From Aspergillus flavus (taxonomy: Eukaryota; Ascomycota; Eurotiomycetes; Eurotiales; Aspergillaceae), in assembly GCF_009017415.1 (NCBI RefSeq), contig NC_092408.1, positions 186,001 through 250,000 of the forward strand: DNA of 64,000 bases. The letters are read 5' to 3'. The notes under the pieces were generated by a model. It was not told the origin of the DNA, searched no databases, and saw only the letters and a program-made list of their open reading frames with translations. Numbering within the stretch: position 1 is the stretch's first letter; every line of letters begins with the position of its first letter. The position numbers were made by a program, and so were the translations under genes. Below, in pieces: positions 33,641 through 43,881 of the stretch.

Positions 33641-36600
33641 TCATGAGGAGAGGAATCCCATCTCCTTCCAAGCCCTGATGTAGCCCCTGGCTACTTCGTC
33701 ACTCACCGGTCCCAAAGCACGCATAGTAGCGGAATGCTCTTGGGCTTTCGTCGTATCCAGAACCAGCCCACCACAGGACAACCGCTCGAAATTCTGTTCT
33801 AGGAAGTCCGCTAATCTGCCAGCTGGGTTCTCTATCTCTGGCTTGGACGAGTGGGCAACAATGCCCAGCCACTCTTTGAACGGCACCGATTGACTCGCCG
33901 GAATGTCTAGCGCGTCCGTCAGAACGGACGATATCTCTTCCCATGGGCGGCCGACTGGGTCGTCAATGTGATAGATAGGATAAGGGTCCGGCGCCGTCTC
34001 TTCGTCTCCGATGTATAACAGATCGACGAGGATCGCCGCGACGGCATCGACAGGGATCCACCGTACGGTGCCGCGGAAGTTGGGCCAGACGCCAAGCGAC
34101 TGCGCTGACTTGACGATGAAGGGAACCTGTTCAACTGAGTTCCAGACCCCGCTCCTAGACGAACCTGCAATCTGTGCGGGCCGAACAGCCATGGCTCGGA
34201 ACAGCGTAGGGTGCTTATGTAGCGTCTCGTCTAGCATGCGCTCGCATACCCATTTGGCCTCGCCATATCCCGGGGGTAAGACAGAATCCATATGGACACG
34301 ATCTTCTGACACAAGCGGCTCTTTTGCATGTCCAACAACGCTAAGGGAGCTAACCATCTGGAAGCCGACCCGACGGTGGACAGCCATATCACGGGCGAGG
34401 TCAAGTAGGTTCCGCATGGTCTGGAACTGCGGTGCAAAAGCAGATATGGGTCGTGAGCCGCTCAGAGGCCACGCGCTGTGCACGATGTGCGAGCCGTGCT
34501 GCGTAAGCCACTCGTACTCGGAAGCCTCGAGACCCAGCTGCGGCTGGGATGTGTCGGTCGACAGGATGCGCAACTTGGAGCGGGCTTCAGGTGTAAGTGT
34601 GATGCCGCGACTGGAGAAAGCTTCGTCTTGGCGGGTTTCCACTGGTGTGGGACGAGGTCGGTTGATACAGACGACCGTCGCGACTGAGGGATGTGAGGCG
34701 AGAGCAGCAACGACGTGTACACCAAGGCTTCCGGTGGCGCCTGTGACGATGACGACGGCATCATTGGAATCCGCGATGGCTTCACTGGTATACGCCGGTT
34801 GCGCAGGAGTCCATCCTGCCGTGTATTTCGCTACGTACTTCTCGGCCTCAGCCTCCCGCACCGCAGCATCTCTCTTCGTCAGCTCTTCAGAATGTACGTC
34901 CTTGATAGGAGGTAACTCGTCTTCCGATGTAGCAGTGTCTATCTCTGAGGCGGTTGTGGGCGTGGGGCTCCTGTCATCCTGGCTCGACTCACTCATATCG
35001 TCATCATCATCTGTGAGTTCTATAGCACCACCTTCAGACAAAGCGCCCGCGACCAGAGTGACAATATGGCCCACGGTAGTGGCTGCTAGTAGCTCTGGCA
35101 AGTCTACCTTGCAGTGGAATGCCGAATTGATTTCGCGAAGCAGCTCAATGCCCATCAACGAGTCGATGCCAATGTCGGCCGTTTCCGAATCAAGAGTAAT
35201 GGAATCAACCTCTGCGCCCACCACGCTCGCGAGCACTCTTTTGACCTCCACTGTGAGGTTGGACTTCGCTGGCTGGGATGATGGTCCCTTGGTCTCCTTC
35301 TGCTTCTCCTGTGCCTTCTTCGGGCTGCTGCTCACGGCAACCTGAGGCGCTCTGGGTGTGGGCTTTGCTACTGCCGCACCGCTCTTGTTCAGATTCAAGG
35401 CCCACTCGTCCACAGTGAGGTTCATCAGGAGTCTCTTCATCGAGTCAATGCTCATACGCGTATACTGCAGCCCCAAGATAACCTCGACGAGCTCTCCATT
35501 GGCGGGATTGAAGACGAACGCATCTGCCATGTAGACTCTGGCCGAGACCTGCGAGTGTCGCGCATACACATGCCAGATATCTTGAGTCTGTCCTGGCTGT
35601 AAAATGCCCCGTGGGGAGCGCATAACGAGCTCAACGTCGCTTCCGATGTGTATTTCACCGGGCTTCGAATCTGACATGCAGTTTAAGAAGAGACCAGAGA
35701 CCTGCTTGAACGAATCATGAAGAGCGATATCGAGGTAGCTCTCGCCAGCGTGTCGACGATGCACTCGTCCCGCACACTCGTTTTTCTTACCAACAACGGC
35801 GTGCACGGCGTTGTACTGATCCGAGTACTCGATGAACTCGGACCAGGCCTTATACACCTGGCGGCCTTGCAGGACGTCGACGTCAGGTCCACCCTGCTCG
35901 GCCAACACCCTTGCGCATTGCTCATAGGGGACAAGACGTTCAAAGCGGGCAAATTGGGAGATAAAGGCAGGATCATTGGGCGAGCGCATATGGAGACGTC
36001 CGTGGAGATGTCTTCTGGGCAGAGTGCCTTCGGCGCTGGTGCTCGAGATGTTCAGCTGCCAAAGCGTATGCTCCGCATCGAGAGCCTCATAATCGATCCA
36101 AACCTTCCGGGATGAGTCAACGCAAATCGGCGTGGGAATGTTGGCCTCAATCATCGTAGGTATCATGCCCTGTTCCTTCCAGTCCGGATGAATACTGAAC
36201 AGGGCCTCGACAGCCATGTCCGACTGGACCGTTCCGGATAGCACGGGCGCTGTGTGGGCGAAGATGTGACCAGAAACGAGCTTCTTGAACTTGTCAGATA
36301 TTATATTCACGCGGAAGCGCGGGTGCTTGGTGTCGTTGTTCTGGTAGCCGACGAACTCCCACAGCGGCATGCTCTTGGAATCGCTCACGGGTGCGCGTTG
36401 AGTCATGCCTGCTACCAGGTCAGACGCAGACTTGTAGTCCATCCAATGACGTGCCTTCTCGAACTGATACGGCGGCAAAAGGATGTGTGTATAGTCCTTG
36501 GTCTGCAGAGTGTGATGCGCCCAAAAGGCGACTCGCAGACCTTGCTCCCAGAGCGAGACGGTGGCATCGGTGAGACCGTCGAGGCCCTTCTCATTGGTCA

Positions 36601-39600
36601 CACTGACAGATTCAAAGTGCTGCGATTTGCTAACCTGCCCAGCAAGCGCACGTCTCGCCATGACGGTTATGGTCGAACTCGAGCCTGCCTCAAGGAAGAT
36701 AGCGGACGGGTACTTTTTGGCGAGACGTTGTATAGCATGGGAGAAGAAGACGGGGTTGCGCATGTGGTTCGGGACAAACTTAGGGGTCAGCGGGCCAGCA
36801 AAGGCTGTCTCGGTAGCCCGTTCCAGAGGGATTGAGGGCTCATGGAACTCGAGCTGTTTGCCGACGTCCTCGAGACGGTCAATGAGCGGATCAACGAGGG
36901 ACGAGTGGAAAGCGTTGGTAACATTGAGCCTCTTACTCCTAACCGCCGAGAACTTATCGCCGTTGGAGATGGCCTCGGCCACAGCATCGATGGCCTTAAC
37001 GGACCCTGCCAAGGTGAAACTCCGTGGACCATTGTAGCAGGCTATACTAGCGGGGCTATCAAGGCCCCCAAGCTGTCGGCCCGCATGCTCTAGCAGGCTG
37101 TGGACAAGCGACTCGTCGGCCTCGACGGCCATCATGCTTCCCTTCTCGTCGCCCCACGCATCACGTACGAGCTGTGCACGACGGGCGACCAAGGTGAGGG
37201 CATCCTTGAGACTCAGAACGCCAGAGATGCACAGTGCCGTGAGCTCACCAAAGCTGTGGCCAATGACGCTAACAACCTTGCCGGACAGTCCACAGTCGAT
37301 CCAGCTTCGGGCGCTGGCATATTGCATGGCGAAGAGTGCCACCTGTAGTCGTACAGGATCGGGTAAGGCTGTGCGAGAGAAGATGTCAGGGAAGATGCTC
37401 GGCAGGCCCAGCTCGGTTTGTAAGACATTGTCGCACTCATCGAGATGATGACGGAAGACGGCGATGTTGTCGTAGAGCTTGCGGTCGAGGCCAACAAAAG
37501 TCGAGACTTGGCCGCCAAAGCACAGCACAACGGGTCGTTCGGCCTGCGTGTTTGTCAACTCCTCTTCAGATACGCTTGCAAGTCTATCCTTGAGCTCGTC
37601 CACGGATCGACAACGGAGGAGCAAGCGCTGCGGTAGGTCGGGGTTGGTCTGCCGGTTGATGTTAAAGGATAGGTCGGCCAGCGTCGACTTGGACTGGCGA
37701 TTCACGATGGTGGCGAGCTTGGCAGCATATTCTTTAACTGCGCGTGCATCGGACCCAGAGATGCAGAAGGGGAACCGTCCCTCTAACTTCTTGATAGATG
37801 CCGCGTCCTGACGCTCGTTGGGAGTCCGTGGAGCTGCCACGACCATGGCAGCGTTGGACCCCGAAGCGCCATAGTTATTGATCAGTACCACCTTGTTCCG
37901 GCTATCCCAGCTTCGAAGTGAGGTTACAATCTCCATCATATCAGAGGCAGCCGTAGCTTTGATCGTCGGGTTCAATTTGTTGAAGCTAGCCTGTGGAGGG
38001 ATAAATCCCTCATGTATCATCATCAACACCTTGATAAGTGAGATGATACCCGATGCGCCCTCGGTATGCCCTACATGTCCCTTGACCGAGCCCACTGGCA
38101 GTGGCTGCGGCCGGATCGGGCCTCCGACAGCCTTTCTCAGCGCCGCCCACTCCGCCGGGTCGCCCACAGCTGTGCCCGTGCCGTGGGCTTCAACGAGCGC
38201 GATGTCGCGAGGCGACAAGTGCGCCTTCTTAACAACATCCCCAAACAGCTGCGCCAGCGACGGCGAGTTAGGCACGAAGATGGGCGTGTGGTTCTGGTTC
38301 TGGTACACGGCCGAGCTGGCTAGTCGACCAAGGATGGGGTTGCCGTCAGCTCGCGCGTCCGCCATGCGCTTGAGGAAGACGCAGGCGATGCCCTCGGCGC
38401 GGCAGTAGCCATCCCCCTTCTCGTCGAACGGCTTGCACTGGCCAGTGGGACTTAGGAAACTTGCTGCCGTCAGGTTCTGGAACCAATGTGGATTGGTCAG
38501 GATACAGACACCACCGGCCAGCGCCGCGTAGCACTCGCCGTTACGGATACTGTTGCAGGCACTGTGGATGGCAACAGCCGACGACGAACATGCCGTGTCG
38601 AAGGCGATGGCCGGGCCGGTCCAGCCAAAATAGTTTGCCACACGGCCCGGAAGGTAGCTCTGCAAGTTGCCTGTGGCCATGAAAGCATTGAGGGGATGTG
38701 TTGCCACGTTGTGCTCGTAGTCGACTGACGGCGTGCCGATATACACACCCACGTGGTTCCGGTCTTTGTCTTCCTGTCCAGCTCGCGTGGCCTCAGTAAA
38801 CATGCCGGCCTGTTCAACAGCCTGGTACGCCGCTTGGAGAAGCAGGCGATGCTGGGGATCCATGGCAGCCGACTCGCGCGGGCTGCGCTTGAAGAATTTG
38901 TGGTCAAAGGCGTCGACATCGCGCACGAAGTTGCAGAAATAGTCGCGGGTGTCGGGTTCGCGGAAGAGCGAATCAAAGTTCAGGCGTTCCCGTGTCACCT
39001 TCTCGTGCTGCGAGGTGCCCTTGCGGAGGAGCTGTGAGAACTCATCGAGGTCGTCGGCGCCGGCGACCTTTATGGACATGCCGACGATAGCGATGGCGTC
39101 GTCGTCATTGACGGGGTCATCGTTGTTGACGGGCTCGTCGTTGTTAACAGGTTTGTCGCTATTGACAGGAGTATTGCCGTTGATGGTATTATTGTCGTTG
39201 ATGGGATTTTTGTCGTCGACAGGATTGTTGTCGTTGACAAGGTCGTCGTCTGCGCTGCTCGGCTGTTCGTAGACGTCGGCGAAGTGCACCGCCCTTGATC
39301 CCATGTGGCGCACGAGAGTCGGGGGTAGACATCGATCGGGGCCAAAGGTGATGACTGATGTTTCACTGCCATTGAGATACGCTGCCTTTACGGCCTTGAA
39401 TGTACCGTACCAGTCGCATTGCCGCGCGAACAAGGTCTCCAGAGCATGCCCTTGGAGAGAGCCATCACCCGATGCAAGAGGCTTGCCGTCCCCAGCGTTG
39501 GTGAAGGTCGTCAATGGCAGGTGATCTGTCTTGGCAAACTGAAGATCGTGCCTCTTGTTGCAGAACGCAATGAGGTCTTGAACCTTTTCCTTAGCCTGAA

Positions 39601-40378
39601 CCTTCGGACTGTGCAGCTCGCCGCGAAAGCCCGTATCGGACAGGACGACTCCAGCGGCACGAGCCTTTCTCATGAGCCTAGCTGCCGCCCGCTCGGAGAC
39701 CGTGACTGTGGCTCGCGCTTCATCAAAGAGCACTGAGATGTAGGCTTCTGGAGAGATGCTCTCAATGACGCGCCGCAGGTCTTGCAGTTGCTTCTCACTT
39801 GTCCAGCCCACTGCGTACGTCTTATGCGGGTTCCATGTTTCCTGAGCGTCACTCCAGGCGCCTGCTAACATGGCCAGACGCACCGCCACAGCGCTGTACC
39901 GATTGAGCTCCTCTAGATTCTGCGCGCTTGCAACGGCATAGGCACTCAGTAGGCCCATACAAAACCCGAGTGCAGGCGTCTTGCTGGCGACCAGAGCTGC
40001 TTGCGCATCGGAGTTGCCGCCGTTGTTGCAAGCCTGTAGATATTGTTGGTACTCAGCGAGCTGTCCGAGCACGATCAACGGCACAAACACCACGCCCGGC
40101 AGTGCGTCGCCTTGCACACCTAGGGCTTTAGATCTATTACTTTTGAGCCATGGGCCCAGGTTCTCTAGCAGCTGTCTTCCCTCGGAACCGATGCTGTCTG
40201 TGATCTCAGGGAGCTCTTTCGTCAGGGCATCCCAGTACCTTGGCAATTCTGCCACTGTATTGAGCACCCATTGGCGAGACAACTTGTTCCGTAACGTTGT
40301 CCTAATATCACTAACTGCCTTCTCGCTATAGGCAATTTGGGACCCGAATATGAACAGAGATTCGGTTATGTTCGCCAT
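33641..40378 (-). CDS. Non-reducing polyketide synthase, SAT-KS-AT-PT-ACP-R
   Basis: Intronless 2245-aa iterative type I PKS making an aromatic polyketide on its carrier protein. Domains by residue: starter-unit acyltransferase 1-370 (Cys140 in GFCMG); an Asn/Asp-rich hexapeptide-repeat linker about 376-424; KS 428-850 (Cys597 in DTACSSS, EAHGTGT, VGHTEGASG); malonyl AT about 960-1260 (Ser1042 in GHSFGE); product template 1335-1640 (His1371 in SGHIFAHTAP, Asp1555 in LHDSFKQVSG); ACP with Ser1740 in IGIDSLMGIEL; acidic linker; thioester reductase 1870-2245 (TGATGSLG, Tyr2038-x3-Lys2042). No C-methyltransferase and no TE/Claisen cyclase, so reductive release as an aldehyde is predicted. Start at 40378 (MANITESLFIFG, A at -3); codons upstream lack an ATG. 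The SAT plus a neighbouring HR-PKS imply a reduced acyl starter. Similar in role to AfoE-type synthases, but without methylation. Confidence 0.95.
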   Translation of the reverse strand: MANITESLFIFGSQIAYSEKAVSDIRTTLRNKLSRQWVLNTVAELPRYWDALTKELPEITDSIGSEGRQLLENLGPWLKSNRSKALGVQGDALPGVVFVPLIVLGQLAEYQQYLQACNNGGNSDAQAALVASKTPALGFCMGLLSAYAVASAQNLEELNRYSAVAVRLAMLAGAWSDAQETWNPHKTYAVGWTSEKQLQDLRRVIESISPEAYISVLFDEARATVTVSERAAARLMRKARAAGVVLSDTGFRGELHSPKVQAKEKVQDLIAFCNKRHDLQFAKTDHLPLTTFTNAGDGKPLASGDGSLQGHALETLFARQCDWYGTFKAVKAAYLNGSETSVITFGPDRCLPPTLVRHMGSRAVHFADVYEQPSSADDDLVNDNNPVDDKNPINDNNTINGNTPVNSDKPVNNDEPVNNDDPVNDDDAIAIVGMSIKVAGADDLDEFSQLLRKGTSQHEKVTRERLNFDSLFREPDTRDYFCNFVRDVDAFDHKFFKRSPRESAAMDPQHRLLLQAAYQAVEQAGMFTEATRAGQEDKDRNHVGVYIGTPSVDYEHNVATHPLNAFMATGNLQSYLPGRVANYFGWTGPAIAFDTACSSSAVAIHSACNSIRNGECYAALAGGVCILTNPHWFQNLTAASFLSPTGQCKPFDEKGDGYCRAEGIACVFLKRMADARADGNPILGRLASSAVYQNQNHTPIFVPNSPSLAQLFGDVVKKAHLSPRDIALVEAHGTGTAVGDPAEWAALRKAVGGPIRPQPLPVGSVKGHVGHTEGASGIISLIKVLMMIHEGFIPPQASFNKLNPTIKATAASDMMEIVTSLRSWDSRNKVVLINNYGASGSNAAMVVAAPRTPNERQDAASIKKLEGRFPFCISGSDARAVKEYAAKLATIVNRQSKSTLADLSFNINRQTNPDLPQRLLLRCRSVDELKDRLASVSEEELTNTQAERPVVLCFGGQVSTFVGLDRKLYDNIAVFRHHLDECDNVLQTELGLPSIFPDIFSRTALPDPVRLQVALFAMQYASARSWIDCGLSGKVVSVIGHSFGELTALCISGVLSLKDALTLVARRAQLVRDAWGDEKGSMMAVEADESLVHSLLEHAGRQLGGLDSPASIACYNGPRSFTLAGSVKAIDAVAEAISNGDKFSAVRSKRLNVTNAFHSSLVDPLIDRLEDVGKQLEFHEPSIPLERATETAFAGPLTPKFVPNHMRNPVFFSHAIQRLAKKYPSAIFLEAGSSSTITVMARRALAGQVSKSQHFESVSVTNEKGLDGLTDATVSLWEQGLRVAFWAHHTLQTKDYTHILLPPYQFEKARHWMDYKSASDLVAGMTQRAPVSDSKSMPLWEFVGYQNNDTKHPRFRVNIISDKFKKLVSGHIFAHTAPVLSGTVQSDMAVEALFSIHPDWKEQGMIPTMIEANIPTPICVDSSRKVWIDYEALDAEHTLWQLNISSTSAEGTLPRRHLHGRLHMRSPNDPAFISQFARFERLVPYEQCARVLAEQGGPDVDVLQGRQVYKAWSEFIEYSDQYNAVHAVVGKKNECAGRVHRRHAGESYLDIALHDSFKQVSGLFLNCMSDSKPGEIHIGSDVELVMRSPRGILQPGQTQDIWHVYARHSQVSARVYMADAFVFNPANGELVEVILGLQYTRMSIDSMKRLLMNLTVDEWALNLNKSGAAVAKPTPRAPQVAVSSSPKKAQEKQKETKGPSSQPAKSNLTVEVKRVLASVVGAEVDSITLDSETADIGIDSLMGIELLREINSAFHCKVDLPELLAATTVGHIVTLVAGALSEGGAIELTDDDDDMSESSQDDRSPTPTTASEIDTATSEDELPPIKDVHSEELTKRDAAVREAEAEKYVAKYTAGWTPAQPAYTSEAIADSNDAVVIVTGATGSLGVHVVAALASHPSVATVVCINRPRPTPVETRQDEAFSSRGITLTPEARSKLRILSTDTSQPQLGLEASEYEWLTQHGSHIVHSAWPLSGSRPISAFAPQFQTMRNLLDLARDMAVHRRVGFQMVSSLSVVGHAKEPLVSEDRVHMDSVLPPGYGEAKWVCERMLDETLHKHPTLFRAMAVRPAQIAGSSRSGVWNSVEQVPFIVKSAQSLGVWPNFRGTVRWIPVDAVAAILVDLLYIGDEETAPDPYPIYHIDDPVGRPWEEISSVLTDALDIPASQSVPFKEWLGIVAHSSKPEIENPAGRLADFLEQNFERLSCGGLVLDTTKAQEHSATMRALGPVSDEVARGYIRAWKEMGFLSS
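39108..39251. repeat. Eight imperfect 18-bp tandem repeats in the NR-PKS linker
   Basis: Eight consecutive 18-bp units on the + strand, each beginning with a TTGAC/TTGAT/TTAAC-like word. They encode hexapeptides on the minus strand such as NDDPVN, NDEPVN, SDKPVN, GNTPVN, DNNTIN, DKNPIN and DNNPVD, between the SAT and KS domains. Frame is maintained by the multiple-of-three unit. Confidence 0.9.
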
Positions 40379-40548
40379 TTTTTGGTCAAGGTTGTTGGAA
40401 GGACAACACACTCAGAGTAACGATGTAAGGAAAACCAGATAGATATGTACAAAGCAACGGGCCCTCACATTGAGTTAGGCGTTCGAGATGTGAACCAGGC
40501 GTGGAGGCTCTGGAATTGATTTTACTAGTAATTCCACATTACTTGATT

Positions 40549-40645
40549 ATGGATCTGACATACAACATGGCTTATCTGAAACAATCCGGTCCGGAAGGAT
40601 TGCTCCCTCGAGCCACTGATCTTTTGTGATTTCTGGTCTAGGCCA
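40549..40645. repeat. Shared upstream segment, copy A (NR-PKS promoter)
   Basis: Collinear with 45307-45405. Identical ATGGATCTGAC and ATGGCTTA blocks, and the later stretch GATTGC..CCACTG-TCTTT-GT-ATT, keep nearly the same spacing (49 vs 51 bp). Alignment by eye; ends are approximate. Confidence 0.5.
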
Positions 40646-41384
40646 TAAGCCGAGCGTGGTGGCGGCTGTGTTCTGAAGGTGTGCACTGTATAATGTGCGT
40701 TAATTTTGCTGATGCGAGCCTCATCATGGAATCCATTGCTACTAGGTTTATTAGTATGTAATTTATAGCAGGCTAGTTTAGGTAGAGCCTTTCAGGTTAT
40801 GCCAATGTTATAATCTCTTTGTCATTGGCCCACTTCATCAGCTGGAGTAGATATACTAGATCTCACATACCAGCCGAGTCACGCACCACGCCGGCATAGA
40901 AATCCCGGCTCGTGCAGTCAGTCGACATGAACTTATCTGCGATAAATCTGCATGGACCGCATTAGCCGGTTCTATAGGTGGATTGCTGGGGGGCCTAAAA
41001 TCTGACTGTTTCTCACCGGGTCCAATATATTATTCATGCTATTTATCTCGCCCACTGGCTTGCATTAGCTCTTATTGTTGCGGGTCGTTGTGATGTATTG
41101 TCATCCTCGGGCAGTCATCTCGTCAATACCCGTACATGACCGTACCGCTAATGATTTAGTGGTAAAACGATACCAGATTCAAACCACATGACAGGTATAG
41201 CAAATCAATCCAGTGCCGAGGATGTCTCATATCCTAGCATAAGCATTTGCGACAAGACGGAGGGATGTTTGTGGCCTGATCCTACACGTGACTTTGTAGC
41301 CTGACCGCCAGAATTGCCTGGTGCCTGAGGGGATGAACACAGAACGCCAACACACGATTCATTCGCCTTCCCTCTGATGCTGAG

Positions 41385-41422
41385 CATCCATCATCATCAT
41401 CATTATCATCGTCATCATCATC
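41385..41422. repeat. Imperfect CAT trinucleotide repeat upstream of the desaturase
   Basis: About twelve CAT-like units with single substitutions, 30 bp before the start codon, so probably transcribed in the 5' leader. Confidence 0.85.
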
Positions 41423-41451
41423 TGTCCGGGACTTGAAGTCAATGTTCAGCC

Positions 41452-43134
41452 ATGGTGCCGGCGATGTCACGCAAAAACCGAGTGTGGTCGCGGAGAGAAA
41501 TCGAGGGATTGATAGCAGACGGGCGAAAGATAATCATATTGGGAGATCAGGTGCTGAAGGTCGACACGTGGATCCCATATCACCCAGGCGGGAATAAATC
41601 AATCTTGCACATGGTCGGTCGGGATGCGACAGACGAAATAACAGCATTGCACTCAAAGGAAGCTCAGGCACATATGCAGAAATATGTGATAGGCACAATC
41701 AATGGACGATGGGAGAACTTTCTGCCGCCGATCCAGGGAGGAATATTCAGACCCCTAGCATCGAAGGGCGTCGACGACGAAACGCTCGATGCCGAAGAAG
41801 ATATCAGCTCATCTGGGAAATCCACACCACCGTCACCAGTCTTCGATCCGGTAGAGAAAGGAGATGGAGTTCGTCGGAGGCGTGCAGGCACTGAAACGCC
41901 TATTTCTCGAGCTTCATCCGTATTCTCATCAGAGCCGGAGTTGGCGCCATTCGGATCTGCGGAAGCATCAATAGCCCACGCGATATCATCAGATCTTTCA
42001 AAATATCCTCGTCTTGATCAAAAGTCGCAAGACGAAGTCGTCACAAAGTACCGCCAGCTCGATGCAAAGCTGCAATCCGAAGGACTCTACGATTGCCCAT
42101 ATAGCTCCTACGCTATTGAATTCATCCGATACTCTGTTCTTTGCGTTCTGTTCTTGACATCTCTTCACTATTCCTATTACGCTCTGTCAGGCCTTTTCCT
42201 CGGGCTACTTTGGCATCTGCTTGCATTCACTGTTCACGACGCCGGTCACTTGAGCATAACCCATGGATTCCATACGGACAGCTGCATCGGGATCTTCGTC
42301 GCAGATTTCCTTGGTGGTCTCTCGGTCGGCTGGTGGAAGCGGAATCACAATGTGCATCACATCGCAACCAACTCGCCCGAGCACGATCCGGACATCCAGC
42401 ACATGCCGTTTTTCGCAATCTCTTCTCGATTCTTTACTTCCCTGCGCTCGACCTACTACGACCGTGATATGAACCTCGACGCTGCAGCACGATTTTTTAT
42501 CAAATACCAGCATTACCTCTACTATCCCATACTTTTATTCGGTCGTTTCAACCTGTACCGCCTAGCATGGTCATACCTACTCGATCCGGCGCAAGCGCCC
42601 CGGAAAGGGTCGGCATGGTGGCATCGCTACCTGGAAATGGCCGGCCAGGTGTTTTTCTGGTACTGGTATGGCTACCGGACGCTATACCTGTCGATCCCAA
42701 CGTGGTCATCCCGCATCACGTTTTTGCTCATCTCGCATATGGTCACTGCCCCGTTGCACGTCCAACTCACCCTCAGTCATTTCGCCATGTCGAGCGCCGA
42801 TGTAGGCGTCCACGAGTCATTTGCACAGAAGATGGTGCGGACGACAATGGACGTCGATTGCCCGTCCTGGTTGGACTTTATCCATGGCGGTCTCAATTTC
42901 CAAGTCGTGCACCATTTGTTCCCTCGCCTCCCGAGACATAACTTGCGTCGCGCGCAGCCGTACGTCAAGGAGTTCTGCCAGGACGTCGGAATGCCGTACG
43001 TCATTTTTGGTTTCACGCGGGGAAACAAGGAGGTCATTAGCAGACTTGGCGAGGTCGCTGAGCAATTGAGGGTGTTGGAAGAATGCCGAAAGGTTGCTGC
43101 GAGGGATTTAGTCGAGGGTCGCCACGGCCATTGA
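41452..43134 (+). CDS. Cytochrome b5-fused fatty-acid desaturase (delta-8 sphingolipid desaturase-like)
   Basis: Intronless 560-aa ER membrane enzyme. N-terminal cytochrome b5 domain (residues 10-85) with haem motif YHPGGNKSI, then a Ser/Asp-rich linker to about 190. The front-end desaturase domain has three histidine boxes: HDAGH near 263, HNVHH near 301, and QVVHHLFPRLPRHN near 485, the Gln-x-x-His-His form typical of b5-fusion desaturases. At least four hydrophobic spans. Family precedent: delta-8 (E)-unsaturation of the sphingoid base of fungal glucosylceramides. An ATG at 41464 is an alternative start. It lies inside the polyketide interval between the NR-PKS and the esterase, so it is either a displaced housekeeping gene, a tailoring enzyme or a self-protection gene; sequence alone does not decide. 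Confidence 0.92.
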   Translation: MVPAMSRKNRVWSRREIEGLIADGRKIIILGDQVLKVDTWIPYHPGGNKSILHMVGRDATDEITALHSKEAQAHMQKYVIGTINGRWENFLPPIQGGIFRPLASKGVDDETLDAEEDISSSGKSTPPSPVFDPVEKGDGVRRRRAGTETPISRASSVFSSEPELAPFGSAEASIAHAISSDLSKYPRLDQKSQDEVVTKYRQLDAKLQSEGLYDCPYSSYAIEFIRYSVLCVLFLTSLHYSYYALSGLFLGLLWHLLAFTVHDAGHLSITHGFHTDSCIGIFVADFLGGLSVGWWKRNHNVHHIATNSPEHDPDIQHMPFFAISSRFFTSLRSTYYDRDMNLDAAARFFIKYQHYLYYPILLFGRFNLYRLAWSYLLDPAQAPRKGSAWWHRYLEMAGQVFFWYWYGYRTLYLSIPTWSSRITFLLISHMVTAPLHVQLTLSHFAMSSADVGVHESFAQKMVRTTMDVDCPSWLDFIHGGLNFQVVHHLFPRLPRHNLRRAQPYVKEFCQDVGMPYVIFGFTRGNKEVISRLGEVAEQLRVLEECRKVAARDLVEGRHGH

Positions 43135-43881
43135 TAGGGCTTGATTTCCATTTTTTCTTGTATTATCTTTCGTAGATGTAACTCTGGGTCAATGGTTACA
43201 TTTCATGGCCAGATATATGTAAATTCCTCAGTCTGATTGGCTGACGAGGTGCCACTCGGATGGTTGTTCCTAAATTACTAGTACTAGTACTACTGCTAGT
43301 AGTAGTCTAGTAGTAGTCTAGTAGTAGTATATACTCGACGTTTCAATCTATTTTGACAATTACTGTTTAGCCCGTATTTAACCTGCGGTCCGCAAGTGTG
43401 GGACTCAAATGTGAAGCCTCGGTTCGCTTAGGATTGCTCTCGAGTGAGTACCATAGATCCTAAAAGCCAATTTTTAATTGAAGATGGACTCTACCTAATC
43501 GCAGGACGGAATAATTTACATGGCTACACTTTAATTGTGCAGAGCGAAACCGTACCCAGGTAGCGCTAATCAACAAACCTACAATTTGAGAATCCCGCTA
43601 TCATGGAAACGACATAAGCTCATTATTCAGGCCACGTAGGCAATTACTTCGCAAGAATCATACCCGATTAACCGTCAATACTGCCCCTTTGGCTTTAGAC
43701 CTAGTTCACTAAGTAATATTGAATATTGCCGATGCGATACAATGGTTACAAGCGAAAAGGGAACAGAAAAGGACCAACAACACCTCGCTTAATGGCGCGG
43801 CAACTAGCCGACTCCCAGTGGGAAGATCGGGCAACCAAACAAAATTGTCAGAATAACCACCGGGCACCCAAGTAATAGTCA
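43135..43881. other. Intergenic, with TAG microsatellite
   Basis: About 750 bp without a supported gene. A TAG/CTAGTA-rich microsatellite at 43277-43329 lies about 140 bp after the desaturase stop. Confidence 0.45.
43277..43329. repeat. TAG/CTA trinucleotide microsatellite
   Basis: Imperfect run of ACTAGT, then TAGTAG and CTAGTAGTAG units. Partly self-complementary, so it can fold back. Confidence 0.9.

Larger units (their letters stand above)
40379..41451. promoter_or_regulatory. Divergent region between NR-PKS and desaturase
   Basis: 1.07 kb carrying the NR-PKS promoter. It includes a segment shared with the region upstream of the FSH1 esterase (40549-40645 vs 45307-45405), with the motif GCCACTGATCTT at 40612-40623. 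ATTGGCCCACT occurs near 40835. An imperfect CAT repeat at 41385-41422 precedes the desaturase start. No gene inside. Confidence 0.5.

Noticed and set aside
34011..35345. 444-codon open frame on the + strand
   Set aside because: Lies entirely antisense to the ACP and reductase part of the NR-PKS; Ser/Thr-rich shadow frame without motifs.
41385..43335. Trinucleotide repeats considered as a CRISPR-like or array structure
   Set aside because: They are simple microsatellites with no unique spacers, in a eukaryotic genome.
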